From CAYJNO01 sp044432885 (GTDB lineage: Bacteria; Bacillota_I; Bacilli_A; Erysipelotrichales; Erysipelotrichaceae): 5,588 nt of DNA. Location: assembly GCA_044432885.1 (NCBI GenBank), contig JAWXUG010000107.1:1-5588 (forward strand), given 5' to 3'. A model generated the notes under the pieces. The model ran no database searches. It had not been told where the DNA came from and saw nothing but the letters and a program-made list of their open reading frames with translations. Positions within the stretch are counted from its first letter, which is position 1. Every line of letters starts with the position of its first letter. Below, piece by piece: positions 1 through 5,500 of the stretch. The position numbers and the translations under genes are program-made.

Positions 1-190
1 ATTGTTCAGCTCCCATTGATGGACAACCAAATGCAAATGCATCATATTGATCAACCATGTCAGCGGAAAAGTCAGAACATGAAATAACCGTTGCTTCAGC
101 ACCAATACTGCGCGCTCCATCTGCAACAGCATAAGCCATTGTTTCAGTATTTCCTGTGCCACTGTAATAAACTACTGCTACTTTACTCAT
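1..190 (-). CDS. Flavodoxin, N-terminal part (cut by left window edge)
   Basis: Reading down from the ATG at 190, 63 codons are visible before the window ends, so the gene is partial at its C-terminus. The protein opens with a hydrophobic beta strand (VAVVYY) followed by SGTGNTE at residues 10-16, the flavodoxin loop that holds the FMN phosphate. The stretch FGCPSMGAEQ at residues 54-63 matches the next conserved block around the flavin ring. Flavodoxins are small cytoplasmic electron carriers that replace ferredoxin, often when iron is scarce. A ribosome binding site (AGAAGGAAG on the minus strand, about 196-206) precedes the ATG. It is the third gene of a minus-strand operon, 26 bases after the DUF3793 gene, with no terminator in between. 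It probably belongs to the short-chain, clostridial-type flavodoxins, but its full length is not visible. Confidence 0.93.
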   Translation of the reverse strand, partial: MSKVAVVYYSGTGNTETMAYAVADGARSIGAEATVISCSDFSADMVDQYDAFAFGCPSMGAEQ

Positions 191-216
191 TTTTTCTTCC
201 TTCTTTCTTTTATAAA

Positions 217-765
217 TTAAACAGCAACTGCTAGCTGTGTAATTTCAAATCCTTTACGATAACGACGATAGAAATTTCGTGTGCAACAATCATATTGTTC
301 AAATAGTTTTTTTGCAAAATGTAAATCATCATATACTTTCCAATGACCGATGTATAAACAATCTTTCCCTTTATATTTAATGAATGCTTTGACATCTGCT
401 AATGGATAATCTAGAAAGATCCCAATTTCATGAGGGAAATCTTTTTGTAGTAGATGTTCTTTCAATATTTCAAAACAAGATTCAATCGAATACTCTTGAT
501 AGCCATGTTCAGATAAGAATGTTTGAATTTCTTCATTATTAAGCTTTTTCTTAAGCATTTCTTTACGGTAAATATAAATTAATGCCATAGAAGAGGTTAG
601 TTTTAAAATTTCTACATATAATCCTTTATGGTTTAAAAGATGATTATAATAAACAATTTCACTTAACAACTCTTGCTTGTCTGTATATTGAAATGAAAAA
701 AGATTACCAGATTTTATTCCAGCTAAAGTAGGAGAACAAAGTCTCACGATGATTTCATTTAGCAT
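217..765 (-). CDS. DUF3793 family protein
   Basis: The 182-residue protein shows the hallmarks I associate with DUF3793: CSPTLAGIK at residues 10-18, ALIYIYR at 61-67, FPHEIGIFLDYPL at 110-122 and HWKVY at 141-145, followed by a Cys-Cys pair (160-161) and a basic tail. Its length is normal for the family. No signal peptide or membrane segment is apparent, so it should be cytoplasmic. No biochemical function is established as far as I know. Such genes are found in anaerobic Firmicutes, often near flavodoxin or iron-transport genes. The start ATG (765) overlaps the end of the DUF2325 gene by 7 bases and has only a weak upstream Shine-Dalgarno, which suggests translational coupling. The conserved Cys and His residues could bind metal, but that is inference. 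Confidence 0.9.
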   Translation of the reverse strand: MLNEIIVRLCSPTLAGIKSGNLFSFQYTDKQELLSEIVYYNHLLNHKGLYVEILKLTSSMALIYIYRKEMLKKKLNNEEIQTFLSEHGYQEYSIESCFEILKEHLLQKDFPHEIGIFLDYPLADVKAFIKYKGKDCLYIGHWKVYDDLHFAKKLFEQYDCCTRNFYRRYRKGFEITQLAVAV

Positions 766-1049
766 AATACACTACTTACTTCTGTTTCTAATATACGCTT
801 AAGTGCAGAAAGTGAACTAGAATGGCAACGAATGATAGGTACATCTTTACCATCAATCGCTTCAAGTGCAGTTCTTACCATTTTATGAGAAACAGTATTC
901 GTAAATAAAATAAGCACATCAGGACTTCCAATTTTTTTCTTTAATCCTGTAATTTTAGTGAATATTTTTGCATCATATTGATGCTGATTACATAAACGCT
1001 GGTAATTAGAGACCATGCATTCATTTCCGCCCACGATTGCTATACACAT
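759..1049 (-). CDS. DUF2325 domain protein
   Basis: The 96-residue single-domain protein starts with IAIVGGNE (residues 3-10), carries DVLILFTNTVSHKMV at 44-58, and has RCHSSSLSALKRIL at 74-87. These are the typical landmarks of DUF2325 (Rossmann-like alpha/beta fold; function not known to me). C11, C20, H55, C75 and H76 could be metal or redox ligands, which is speculation. It has a good ribosome binding site, GGAGG at 1061-1057 on the minus strand, 7 bases before the ATG. It is the first gene of the minus operon (DUF2325, DUF3793, flavodoxin). Its promoter carries two palindromic operator-like boxes, so it is probably metal-regulated. Confidence 0.9.
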   Translation of the reverse strand: MCIAIVGGNECMVSNYQRLCNQHQYDAKIFTKITGLKKKIGSPDVLILFTNTVSHKMVRTALEAIDGKDVPIIRCHSSSLSALKRILETEVSSVLC

Positions 1050-1071
1050 AAAAATTCCTCCATTTTTACTT

Positions 1072-1087
1072 GTTAGCTAATGCTAAC
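1072..1087. promoter_or_regulatory. Palindromic operator-like box 1 (GTTAGC-TAAT-GCTAAC)
   Basis: Six-base inverted arms GTTAGC and GCTAAC are separated by TAAT. The core TTAGC-N4-GCTAA is the same as in the box at 1100-1113, and the two centres are 27 bases apart. The site covers roughly +3 to +18 of the predicted minus-strand transcript and lies just upstream of its ribosome binding site. Two copies of one pattern in so short a space make chance unlikely. Confidence 0.68.
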
Positions 1088-1096
1088 TATGCTATT

Positions 1097-1126
1097 ATAT
1101 TAGCCTAGGCTAACTGGTAGTGTCAA
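1097..1126 (-). promoter_or_regulatory. Core promoter of the DUF2325-DUF3793-flavodoxin operon
   Basis: On the minus strand a perfect -35 hexamer TTGACA (1126-1121) is followed 18 bases later by a -10-like TAATAT (1102-1097). A TATAAT also lies at 1099-1094, but at an overlong 21-base spacing. The expected transcript start is near 1090, about 40 bases before the DUF2325 start codon. Palindrome 1100-1113 fills the -35/-10 spacer and touches the -10, and palindrome 1072-1087 lies just after the start point. A protein bound at either would be expected to repress. Confidence 0.7.
1100..1113. promoter_or_regulatory. Palindromic operator-like box 2 (TTAGC-CTAG-GCTAA)
   Basis: This is a perfect 14-base palindrome, TTAGCCTAGGCTAA. 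It shares the TTAGC-N4-GCTAA architecture with the box at 1072-1087. The half-sites resemble those of DtxR/IdeR-type iron or manganese regulators (TTAGG...CCTAA family), so a metal-dependent repressor is the best guess. Its position inside the minus-strand promoter supports repression. The regulator itself is not in the window. Confidence 0.7.
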
Positions 1127-1170
1127 GCATTTTCGCATTAAATATTGAGCAAATATTCAAAGTGGTAGAA

Positions 1171-1199
1171 TTGATATAAAAATTGAATTAGCCTATAAT
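1171..1199 (+). promoter_or_regulatory. Promoter of the zinc/metal ABC uptake operon
   Basis: A -35-like TTGATA (1171-1176) and a perfect -10 TATAAT (1194-1199) are separated by 17 bases, a near-ideal sigma-A layout. Transcription would start around 1206, giving a leader of only about 13 bases with the Shine-Dalgarno (AAAGAGGA, 1205-1212) at its very 5' end. The sequence TTAGCCTA (1188-1195) overlaps the -10 and equals the left half of operator box 2, so the same regulator might weakly control this operon. Confidence 0.65.
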
Positions 1200-1218
1200 A
1201 TGAGAAAGAGGATTTAAA

Positions 1219-2199
1219 ATGAAAAAAATATTAACGATATGTTTATTAGGTGTATTGGTACTTTCGGGTTGCCAAAACAGCACGGATGTTACAACTAATC
1301 AGCAAGAAGATGATTCTTTGTTAATCGTATGTACGATTTATCCAATATGTGATTGGATTGAAGTCATTGCAGAAGATAAAGTAACCATTGATTATCTTTT
1401 AGATAATGGAATAGATTTGCATCAATATCAACCAAGTGCACAAGATATTATTCAAATTTCAATAAGTGATTTAGTGGTTTATGTAGGTGGTGATTCAGAT
1501 ACATGGGCAAGTAGTGTCATTGCAGAGGACATTAATGCATTAAGTCTTATTAGTTATGTTAGTGAAGATGTATTAATTGAATATGAAGAAGATCACGACC
1601 ATGAAGATGAATCGGATGAAGAAGATCATGACCACGAAGATGAAGCAGATGAAGAAGATCACGGTCACGAACATACAACGGATGAGCATATCTGGTTATC
1701 TTTGAAATTAGCAAAACAAATGGTTGTACTAATTGGTGAGGAAATCATAGCATTGGATCCTGAAAACGAAGATTTCTATAGAAATAATATGGAAAACTAT
1801 ATCAGTGAACTAGTTGCACTTGATCAAGAATATGCAGATATGATTTCAACAAGTAAAAATGATATTATAGTGGTTACAGATCAATTCCCATTAAATTATT
1901 TTGTAAATGATTACGGATTAAATTATGTAGCTGCTTTTGAAGGGTGCTCAGCGGATAGTGAAGTGACTTTTGAAACGATGAAGTTATTAGTAGATACAGC
2001 AGCAGATGAAAATATTCATTATATTATTACAATGGAGAATTCTCAATATGGAATTGCAGATAGTATTTTGTCTATGCAGCCAGATTTAATTGAACTGTCT
2101 TTTGATTCTATGCAATCAAGAGTTGCAGGAAGTGATGAAGGTTCGTATTTAAAGACAATGAAAGAAAATTTAGAAGTATTGAGGATTGCATTAAACTAG
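1219..2199 (+). CDS. ZnuA-like metal ABC transporter substrate-binding lipoprotein, probably zinc
   Basis: This is the extracellular, membrane-anchored receptor that captures the metal and delivers it to the ABC permease. The 326-residue protein has a lipoprotein signal peptide with lipobox LSGC (Cys18 anchor). The mature part opens with LIVCTIYPICDWIEVI (35-50), typical of the TroA/ZnuA fold. Likely metal ligands are His68 (DLHQYQPS) and His157 (DEHIWL). The third-ligand position has Asp221 (TDQFPLNYF) where classical ZnuA has His, and an acidic residue near Glu273 may be the fourth. Residues 123-155 form a loop of three 11-residue repeats rich in His, Asp and Glu, a feature mostly of zinc-binding members. 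It is the first gene of the operon. The ATG is chosen by the signal peptide and the AAAGAGGA ribosome binding site. Zinc is favoured; manganese or iron is not excluded. Confidence 0.92.
   Translation: MKKILTICLLGVLVLSGCQNSTDVTTNQQEDDSLLIVCTIYPICDWIEVIAEDKVTIDYLLDNGIDLHQYQPSAQDIIQISISDLVVYVGGDSDTWASSVIAEDINALSLISYVSEDVLIEYEEDHDHEDESDEEDHDHEDEADEEDHGHEHTTDEHIWLSLKLAKQMVVLIGEEIIALDPENEDFYRNNMENYISELVALDQEYADMISTSKNDIIVVTDQFPLNYFVNDYGLNYVAAFEGCSADSEVTFETMKLLVDTAADENIHYIITMENSQYGIADSILSMQPDLIELSFDSMQSRVAGSDEGSYLKTMKENLEVLRIALN
1585..1683 (+). repeat. Three in-frame 33-base tandem repeats encoding the His/Asp/Glu-rich loop
   Basis: Three consecutive 33-base units (1585-1617, 1618-1650, 1651-1683) encode EEDHDHEDESD, EEDHDHEDEAD and EEDHGHEHTTD. 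The first two differ at one residue; the third has diverged at its end. Together they place seven histidines in the loop just before the ligand His157. Synonymous differences (cac/cat, gac/gat) show that the copies are not brand new. Such loops are thought to gather or sense zinc in ZnuA-type receptors. Copy number may vary among strains. Confidence 0.9.
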
Positions 2200-2207
2200 G
2201 AGAAAAT

Positions 2208-2882
2208 ATGGCAATTATTGAATGTAACAAACTACAATTAGGATATGGGCAACAAGTACTAATTAGTGATTTAAATTTTTGTGTAAATGAAAAAGATTAC
2301 TTGTTAATTGTAGGAGAAAATGGATGTGGAAAGACAACCCTAATGAAATCATTATTAGGACTTATTCCCTATCTTTCTGGAGAATTAGTTTTTAATAAAA
2401 AGATACAACGAATTGGTTATTTGCCTCAAAAAGTAGAAATTGTCGATGATTTCCCGGCAACAGTTCAAGAAGTTGTTTTATCAGGGCGTTTAAATCATAA
2501 GAAGTGGAAGTTCTTTTATACACGTGAAGATCGAGAAATTGCCAAACAAAATATTGAAAAAATGGGGATCTCTCATTTAACGAGAACCTCATTTCAAACC
2601 TTATCATTAGGACAAAAACAAAAAGTATTACTTGCGCGTGCATTATGTGCGAGTAGACAAATTCTTTTATTAGATGAGCCTTGTGCGAGTTTAGACTATG
2701 AATCACGTTTACAGTTTTATGATTTGGTCGATGAACTAAATAAAGAAATGACGATCATTATGATTACACATGATTTAAATCAAGCAATACATCGAGCAAC
2801 TCATATTTTGGAACTTAAAGAAAATTCTTTCTATGGGACAAGCGCTGATTATATAAAAGTGAAGGAGGGCAATCATGTTTAA
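2208..2882 (+). CDS. ZnuC-like metal ABC transporter ATP-binding protein
   Basis: The 224-residue cytoplasmic ATPase powers metal import through the permease encoded next to it. All ABC motifs are present and intact: Walker A GENGCGKT (36-43), Q-loop Gln74 (YLPQK), signature LSLGQ (132-136, with Leu in place of the usual first Gly), Walker B ILLLDEP with catalytic Glu157, D-loop SLD (161-163) and H-switch His188 (ITHD). The length fits the ZnuC/MntB/TroB group. The ribosome binding site AGGAGA (2198-2203) overlaps the stop codon of the receptor gene, and the two genes are 8 bases apart. The 3' end overlaps the permease gene by 8 bases. No regulatory C-terminal domain is seen. Confidence 0.95.
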   Translation: MAIIECNKLQLGYGQQVLISDLNFCVNEKDYLLIVGENGCGKTTLMKSLLGLIPYLSGELVFNKKIQRIGYLPQKVEIVDDFPATVQEVVLSGRLNHKKWKFFYTREDREIAKQNIEKMGISHLTRTSFQTLSLGQKQKVLLARALCASRQILLLDEPCASLDYESRLQFYDLVDELNKEMTIIMITHDLNQAIHRATHILELKENSFYGTSADYIKVKEGNHV

Positions 2883-3702
2883 TACCTTTCTTAGCTATTT
2901 AGCTTATCCATTTGTTCAACATGCTTTAATTGTAGGGGTATTGGTATCGCTTTGTGCCTCTTTATTAGGGGTGAATTTAGTTTTAAAAAGATTGTCATAT
3001 ATAGGTGACAGTTTGTCACATGCTACTTTTGGTATTATGATTGTAGCCATGATGGTTGATTTTGTATCAGAGAGTATCTTTGTTGTAGTGGTGAGTGTGA
3101 TTGTTTCTATTTTGATTCATAAATATTCAAGTAAGATGCAAGGGGATGCCTTGTTAACGATGATTTCCATTTGTGGATTATCTTTAGGGTATTTGCTTAT
3201 GAGTTTATCTAATCAAACCTCTAATATGGCAACAGATGTATGTGCAACCTTATTTGGATCTATTTCTATATTGACTCTTAAACAAAGTGATGTCTACTTA
3301 TGCATCTTCTTATCTATTATTGTATTGGTTATCTTTTTTGTGTTATACAATCAATTATTTGCGATTACCTTTGATGAAAGTTTCTCAAGGGCAAGCAAGG
3401 TGAATGTCAATGCTTACAATATGCTTATTGCGATTTTATTGGCTTTAATCATTGTTTTATCAATGAATCTAGTAGGCTCATTATTGATATCAGGGCTTAT
3501 TTTATTTCCAGTTTTATCAGCAATGAAATTGTGCAAAAGCTATATGGGTGTTACGATAACAGCAGGGATTTTATCCGTTATTTGTTGTTTAATCGGGATT
3601 GTTGGATCAATTTTAGCAGAAACTCCTGTTGGACCGAGCATCATTCTTGTTCATTTAATCTGTTATATAGGATTCAGTACGATGAGGAAGGTTTTAGGGT
3701 AG
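2875..3702 (+). CDS. ZnuB-like metal ABC transporter permease (ABC-3 family)
   Basis: The 275-residue integral membrane protein has about seven or eight hydrophobic segments (for example 12-36, 92-111, 140-158, 181-216, 226-249) and forms the translocation channel as a dimer. Family landmarks are RLSYIGDSLSHATFG at 39-53 (the GDxLSHA block), ITFDESFSRASKV at 164-176, VGSLLISGLILFPVLSA at 200-216 and TPVGPSIILV at 250-259. A very strong ribosome binding site, AAGGAGG (2862-2868), lies inside the end of the ATPase gene, and the two reading frames overlap by 8 bases. It shares one transcript with the receptor and ATPase. The sequence alone cannot tell zinc from manganese specificity; the His-rich receptor favours zinc. 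Confidence 0.95.
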   Translation: MFNTFLSYLAYPFVQHALIVGVLVSLCASLLGVNLVLKRLSYIGDSLSHATFGIMIVAMMVDFVSESIFVVVVSVIVSILIHKYSSKMQGDALLTMISICGLSLGYLLMSLSNQTSNMATDVCATLFGSISILTLKQSDVYLCIFLSIIVLVIFFVLYNQLFAITFDESFSRASKVNVNAYNMLIAILLALIIVLSMNLVGSLLISGLILFPVLSAMKLCKSYMGVTITAGILSVICCLIGIVGSILAETPVGPSIILVHLICYIGFSTMRKVLG

Positions 3703-3703
3703 T

Positions 3704-4222
3704 ATGAAAAAAATAGTGATAGTACTTATTTTATGTTTATTAGTGGGGTGTAGTAGTGATTCAGCAGTTGAAATTGAAACCACTGTTGAGCCAACTAATG
3801 ATATTACAGACGTTGAGATTCAACATGAGGAACAAGAGGAAATTATGGAAGAATCAATTGATGAAGCAATTGATGAATCGGTTAAAATTAATATTGATTT
3901 AAGTATCTTAAATGACACCATGGCCTATGCTCAGTTAAGTCAAATGATGTTTGATATGGAAACATATGAAGGTAAAGTTGTTAAAATTGTTGGATTATAT
4001 GATGTTCAATATATTCAAGGATTAGACAAAACGATATATACAATCTTAATCTTTGATGCCACGCTTTGTTGTACTGCTTATATGGAACTTGATTTTTCAG
4101 CTTTTGAGGAGTACCCAAGTGATGCAGGTGAAATCACATTAATTGGCACTTATCGTATTGACGATTTTGAAGGAAATGAATATCCAATCTTGGATGTAAT
4201 TTCTTATCAATACAACACATAG
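3704..4222 (+). CDS. Small lipoprotein of unknown function, fourth gene of the metal uptake operon
   Basis: The 172-residue protein has a lipoprotein signal (lipobox LVGC, Cys16), then an acidic, flexible stalk (about 17-64, many Glu/Asp). A beta-rich domain follows (about 66-170) with the phrases MAYAQLSQMM (73-82), YEGKVVKIVGLYDV (88-101), IYTILIFDATLCCTAYMELDF (split here as IYTILIFDAT, 111-120, then LCCTAYMELDF, 121-131) and EITLIGTYRI (143-152). The order of strands (GKVVKIVGLYD ... ITLIGTY) looks like an OB-fold, by inference. The Cys122-Cys123 pair is the obvious candidate for metal or thiol chemistry. I recall similar small proteins with a DATxCC phrase beside zinc transporters in other Firmicutes, but cannot verify it here. 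The gene starts one base after the permease stop, with AGGAAGG at 3685-3691, so it is coupled. It may help capture or hand over metal outside the cell. Confidence 0.85.
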   Translation: MKKIVIVLILCLLVGCSSDSAVEIETTVEPTNDITDVEIQHEEQEEIMEESIDEAIDESVKINIDLSILNDTMAYAQLSQMMFDMETYEGKVVKIVGLYDVQYIQGLDKTIYTILIFDATLCCTAYMELDFSAFEEYPSDAGEITLIGTYRIDDFEGNEYPILDVISYQYNT

Positions 4223-4246
4223 ACAGTAAAAGTTTATAGAAATTGT

Positions 4247-4276
4247 AAAAAGAGTTAAAATATTTTAACTCTTTTT
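4247..4276. terminator. Rho-independent terminator after the metal uptake operon, probably bidirectional
   Basis: A perfect 30-base inverted repeat has arms 4247-4261 and 4262-4276, with core AGAGTTAAAA / TTTTAACTCT. On the plus strand it ends in a run of six T (4272-4277). On the minus strand it also ends in five T, so it could stop transcripts from the right as well, including that of the YitT gene. It lies 24 bases after the lipoprotein stop codon. The stem is AT-rich with only two G-C pairs, so it relies on length. Confidence 0.88.
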
Positions 4277-4284
4277 TGTGCATA

Positions 4285-4313
4285 TTGTATATATGAGCTT
4301 TCCTATATATAAT
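4285..4313 (+). promoter_or_regulatory. Promoter of the 30-codon membrane peptide gene
   Basis: TTGTAT (4285-4290) and TATAAT (4308-4313) are 17 bases apart, a near-consensus sigma-A promoter just past the terminator. The transcript would start near 4320, giving a leader of about 30 bases before the ATG at 4350. The 8-mer ATGAGCTT occurs twice, at 4293-4300 (in the spacer) and 4312-4319 (overlapping the -10 end), 19 bases apart; it could be a regulator site or chance. Confidence 0.62.
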
Positions 4314-4349
4314 GAGCTTATAAATAATAAGGCTAGAGGGGGATAATTT

Positions 4350-4442
4350 ATGAAGACATTGTTTAAAATTGCATTATGGCTTCTATTGATTCCACTAATC
4401 TTTATCTTAGCTCTGCTTAAAGCGGCAAATGATAAAAGGTAA
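4350..4442 (+). CDS. Tiny hydrophobic membrane protein, 30 residues
   Basis: The ATG at 4350 opens a 30-codon frame ending in TAA. The product has a short basic start (MKTLFK), one strongly hydrophobic stretch (about residues 7-23, IALWLLLIPLIFILALL) and a polar, basic tail (KAANDKR). This is the layout of a single-pass membrane peptide. A purine-rich Shine-Dalgarno (AGAGGGGGA, 4335-4343) sits 6-7 bases before the start, and a near-consensus promoter lies upstream, so it looks like a real, separately expressed gene. I recognise no family. It could be a membrane-complex helper peptide, a type I toxin or a small regulator; its tail and lack of an obvious antisense RNA leave this open. Confidence 0.55.
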   Translation: MKTLFKIALWLLLIPLIFILALLKAANDKR

Positions 4443-4505
4443 ATTCATCAAGGATTTTAATACCTATTGCGAATATAAGATAAGAGGTGAATCTTTGTCT
4501 AATCA
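4443..4505. other. Intergenic spacer between convergent genes, nothing firm seen
   Basis: These 63 bases separate the tiny membrane peptide gene from the end of the YitT gene, which points toward it. No run of T after a convincing hairpin is visible on either strand. The only symmetry is the short CTAATCATTAG (4499-4509), overlapping the YitT stop codon, too small to act as a terminator. Confidence 0.5.
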
Positions 4506-5375
4506 TTAGTTAATCGGTCTTCGGTAAAATCCACCTACAAAATTTTCTGTTTTATGAACGTTGATAATGACTTGGGGATCAACACTTTTTAATAATTGAA
4601 TAATTTCATTGACTTCATATGAGGCAACTACAGTTGTAAGGACAGTTAATGAACGTTTGCTGTAACCACCATATCCGGGACAACAAGAAATGCCATGACG
4701 ATAGTTCTTGGTATAAACATCTAGAATTTCATCTACCTTAAAGGTAGTAATTTGAAAGGTATAACAATCATAAAAATGATAAAATTTTTGAATCGTTACA
4801 TTACTAATATACTGAAAGACAATTGAATAGGCTGCATTGGTCCAACTGCTCGTAAATCCAAAGAGTATAATTAAGAAACAGTTATAGATAAATACATATT
4901 TCCATAATGATTTTTTAAAGCGATTAGAAAAATAAATACATATAAAATCAACACCGCCTGTAGAGGCATTGACTTTCAAGGCTAAACAAATACTGATGCC
5001 ATATAAGACACCACCAAAAATAATATTTAAAAATAAATCATTAAAAATAGGTTGAAAATTGAGTACAGATAAAAAAAGTGAAGTAAGTGAGAATTGAAGA
5101 CAAGAAAAGACACAAAAGTATAAACTAATGGAGCGTATACACAAGAGAGCGGCAGGGATGTTTAATAAAATAATGCCCAAAGAAACAGGAATTAACCCAC
5201 CACTTAAGTTATCAATAATCATCGACAAGCCAGTAAATCCACTTGCCAAAAGATTAGATGGATTATTAAAACTTTGTATGACAAAGGTTTGAAGCAAAGC
5301 AGATATTAAAATGGTAAGCGTAGTTAAACTATATTTTAAAATAAGATTTGATTGTATATAACGATGTAAGTTCAT
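4506..5375 (-). CDS. YitT family membrane protein with C-terminal DUF2179 domain
   Basis: The 289-residue protein has about five membrane segments in its first 190 residues, with the family phrases LLASGFTGLSMII (42-54) and NASTGGVDFICIYFSNR (136-152). The cytoplasmic C-terminal domain (about 190-285) contains YRHGIS...GYGGYSKRSLTVLTTVV (225-250), EVNEIIQLLKSVDPQVIINVHKTE (254-277) and a final VGGFYRRPI, which match DUF2179, a small alpha/beta domain of ligand-binding type. Length and layout are normal for YitT proteins, whose substrate is unknown; a transport role is generally presumed. A Cys-Cys pair (231-232) replaces the usual residues of the GVT-like turn. The ribosome binding site AAAGGAG lies at 5388-5382, 6 bases before the ATG. 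It is a single gene, facing away from the nuclease-like gene on its right. Confidence 0.93.
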   Translation of the reverse strand: MNLHRYIQSNLILKYSLTTLTILISALLQTFVIQSFNNPSNLLASGFTGLSMIIDNLSGGLIPVSLGIILLNIPAALLCIRSISLYFCVFSCLQFSLTSLFLSVLNFQPIFNDLFLNIIFGGVLYGISICLALKVNASTGGVDFICIYFSNRFKKSLWKYVFIYNCFLIILFGFTSSWTNAAYSIVFQYISNVTIQKFYHFYDCYTFQITTFKVDEILDVYTKNYRHGISCCPGYGGYSKRSLTVLTTVVASYEVNEIIQLLKSVDPQVIINVHKTENFVGGFYRRPIN

Positions 5376-5400
5376 AGATAGCTCCTTTATATGCTGCTTT

Positions 5401-5406
5401 ATTATA
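5401..5406 (-). promoter_or_regulatory. Possible -10 element for the YitT gene
   Basis: TATAAT reads on the minus strand at 5406-5401, some 25 bases before the YitT start codon. No good -35 hexamer exists at 16-18 bases (best candidates TTTTGT or TTGTTT), so the promoter is only tentative. The octamer ATTATAAT (5401-5408) is itself a palindrome, so a TATAAT can be read on both strands. Confidence 0.35.
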
Positions 5407-5500
5407 ATTGAAACCGATAGAAAACAAAATAACTAAATTAAAATAATTTTAAACAAGGATAATCTTCTTTTTTCTCAATAATAAAACAGGAGGAAGAAGC

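Noticed and set aside
1110..1121. CTAACTGGTAGT resembling the streptococcal AdcR zinc operator (TTAACNNGTTAA)
   Set aside because: Only the AACTGGT centre fits; the right arm is wrong, and the match partly comes from the adjoining TTAGC palindrome. Not supported as a zinc-repressor site.
2392..2706. Open frame of 104 codons on the minus strand
   Set aside because: It lies entirely inside the ATPase gene, whose motifs are all intact, has no recognisable domain, and is a shadow of that gene.
2891..2904. Two TTAGC words at the start of the permease gene
   Set aside because: They are in direct, not inverted, orientation, lie in coding sequence and lack the GCTAA partner arms.
5438..5452. TTAAAA-TAA-TTTTAA inverted repeat between the YitT and nuclease-like genes
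   Set aside because: The six-base stem is AT only, has no adjoining T-run and is expected by chance in such AT-rich spacer, so it is not called a terminator or operator.
5454..5463. GATAAT as a -10 for the nuclease-like gene
   Set aside because: No acceptable -35 hexamer is found at 16-18 bases upstream, so no promoter is called.
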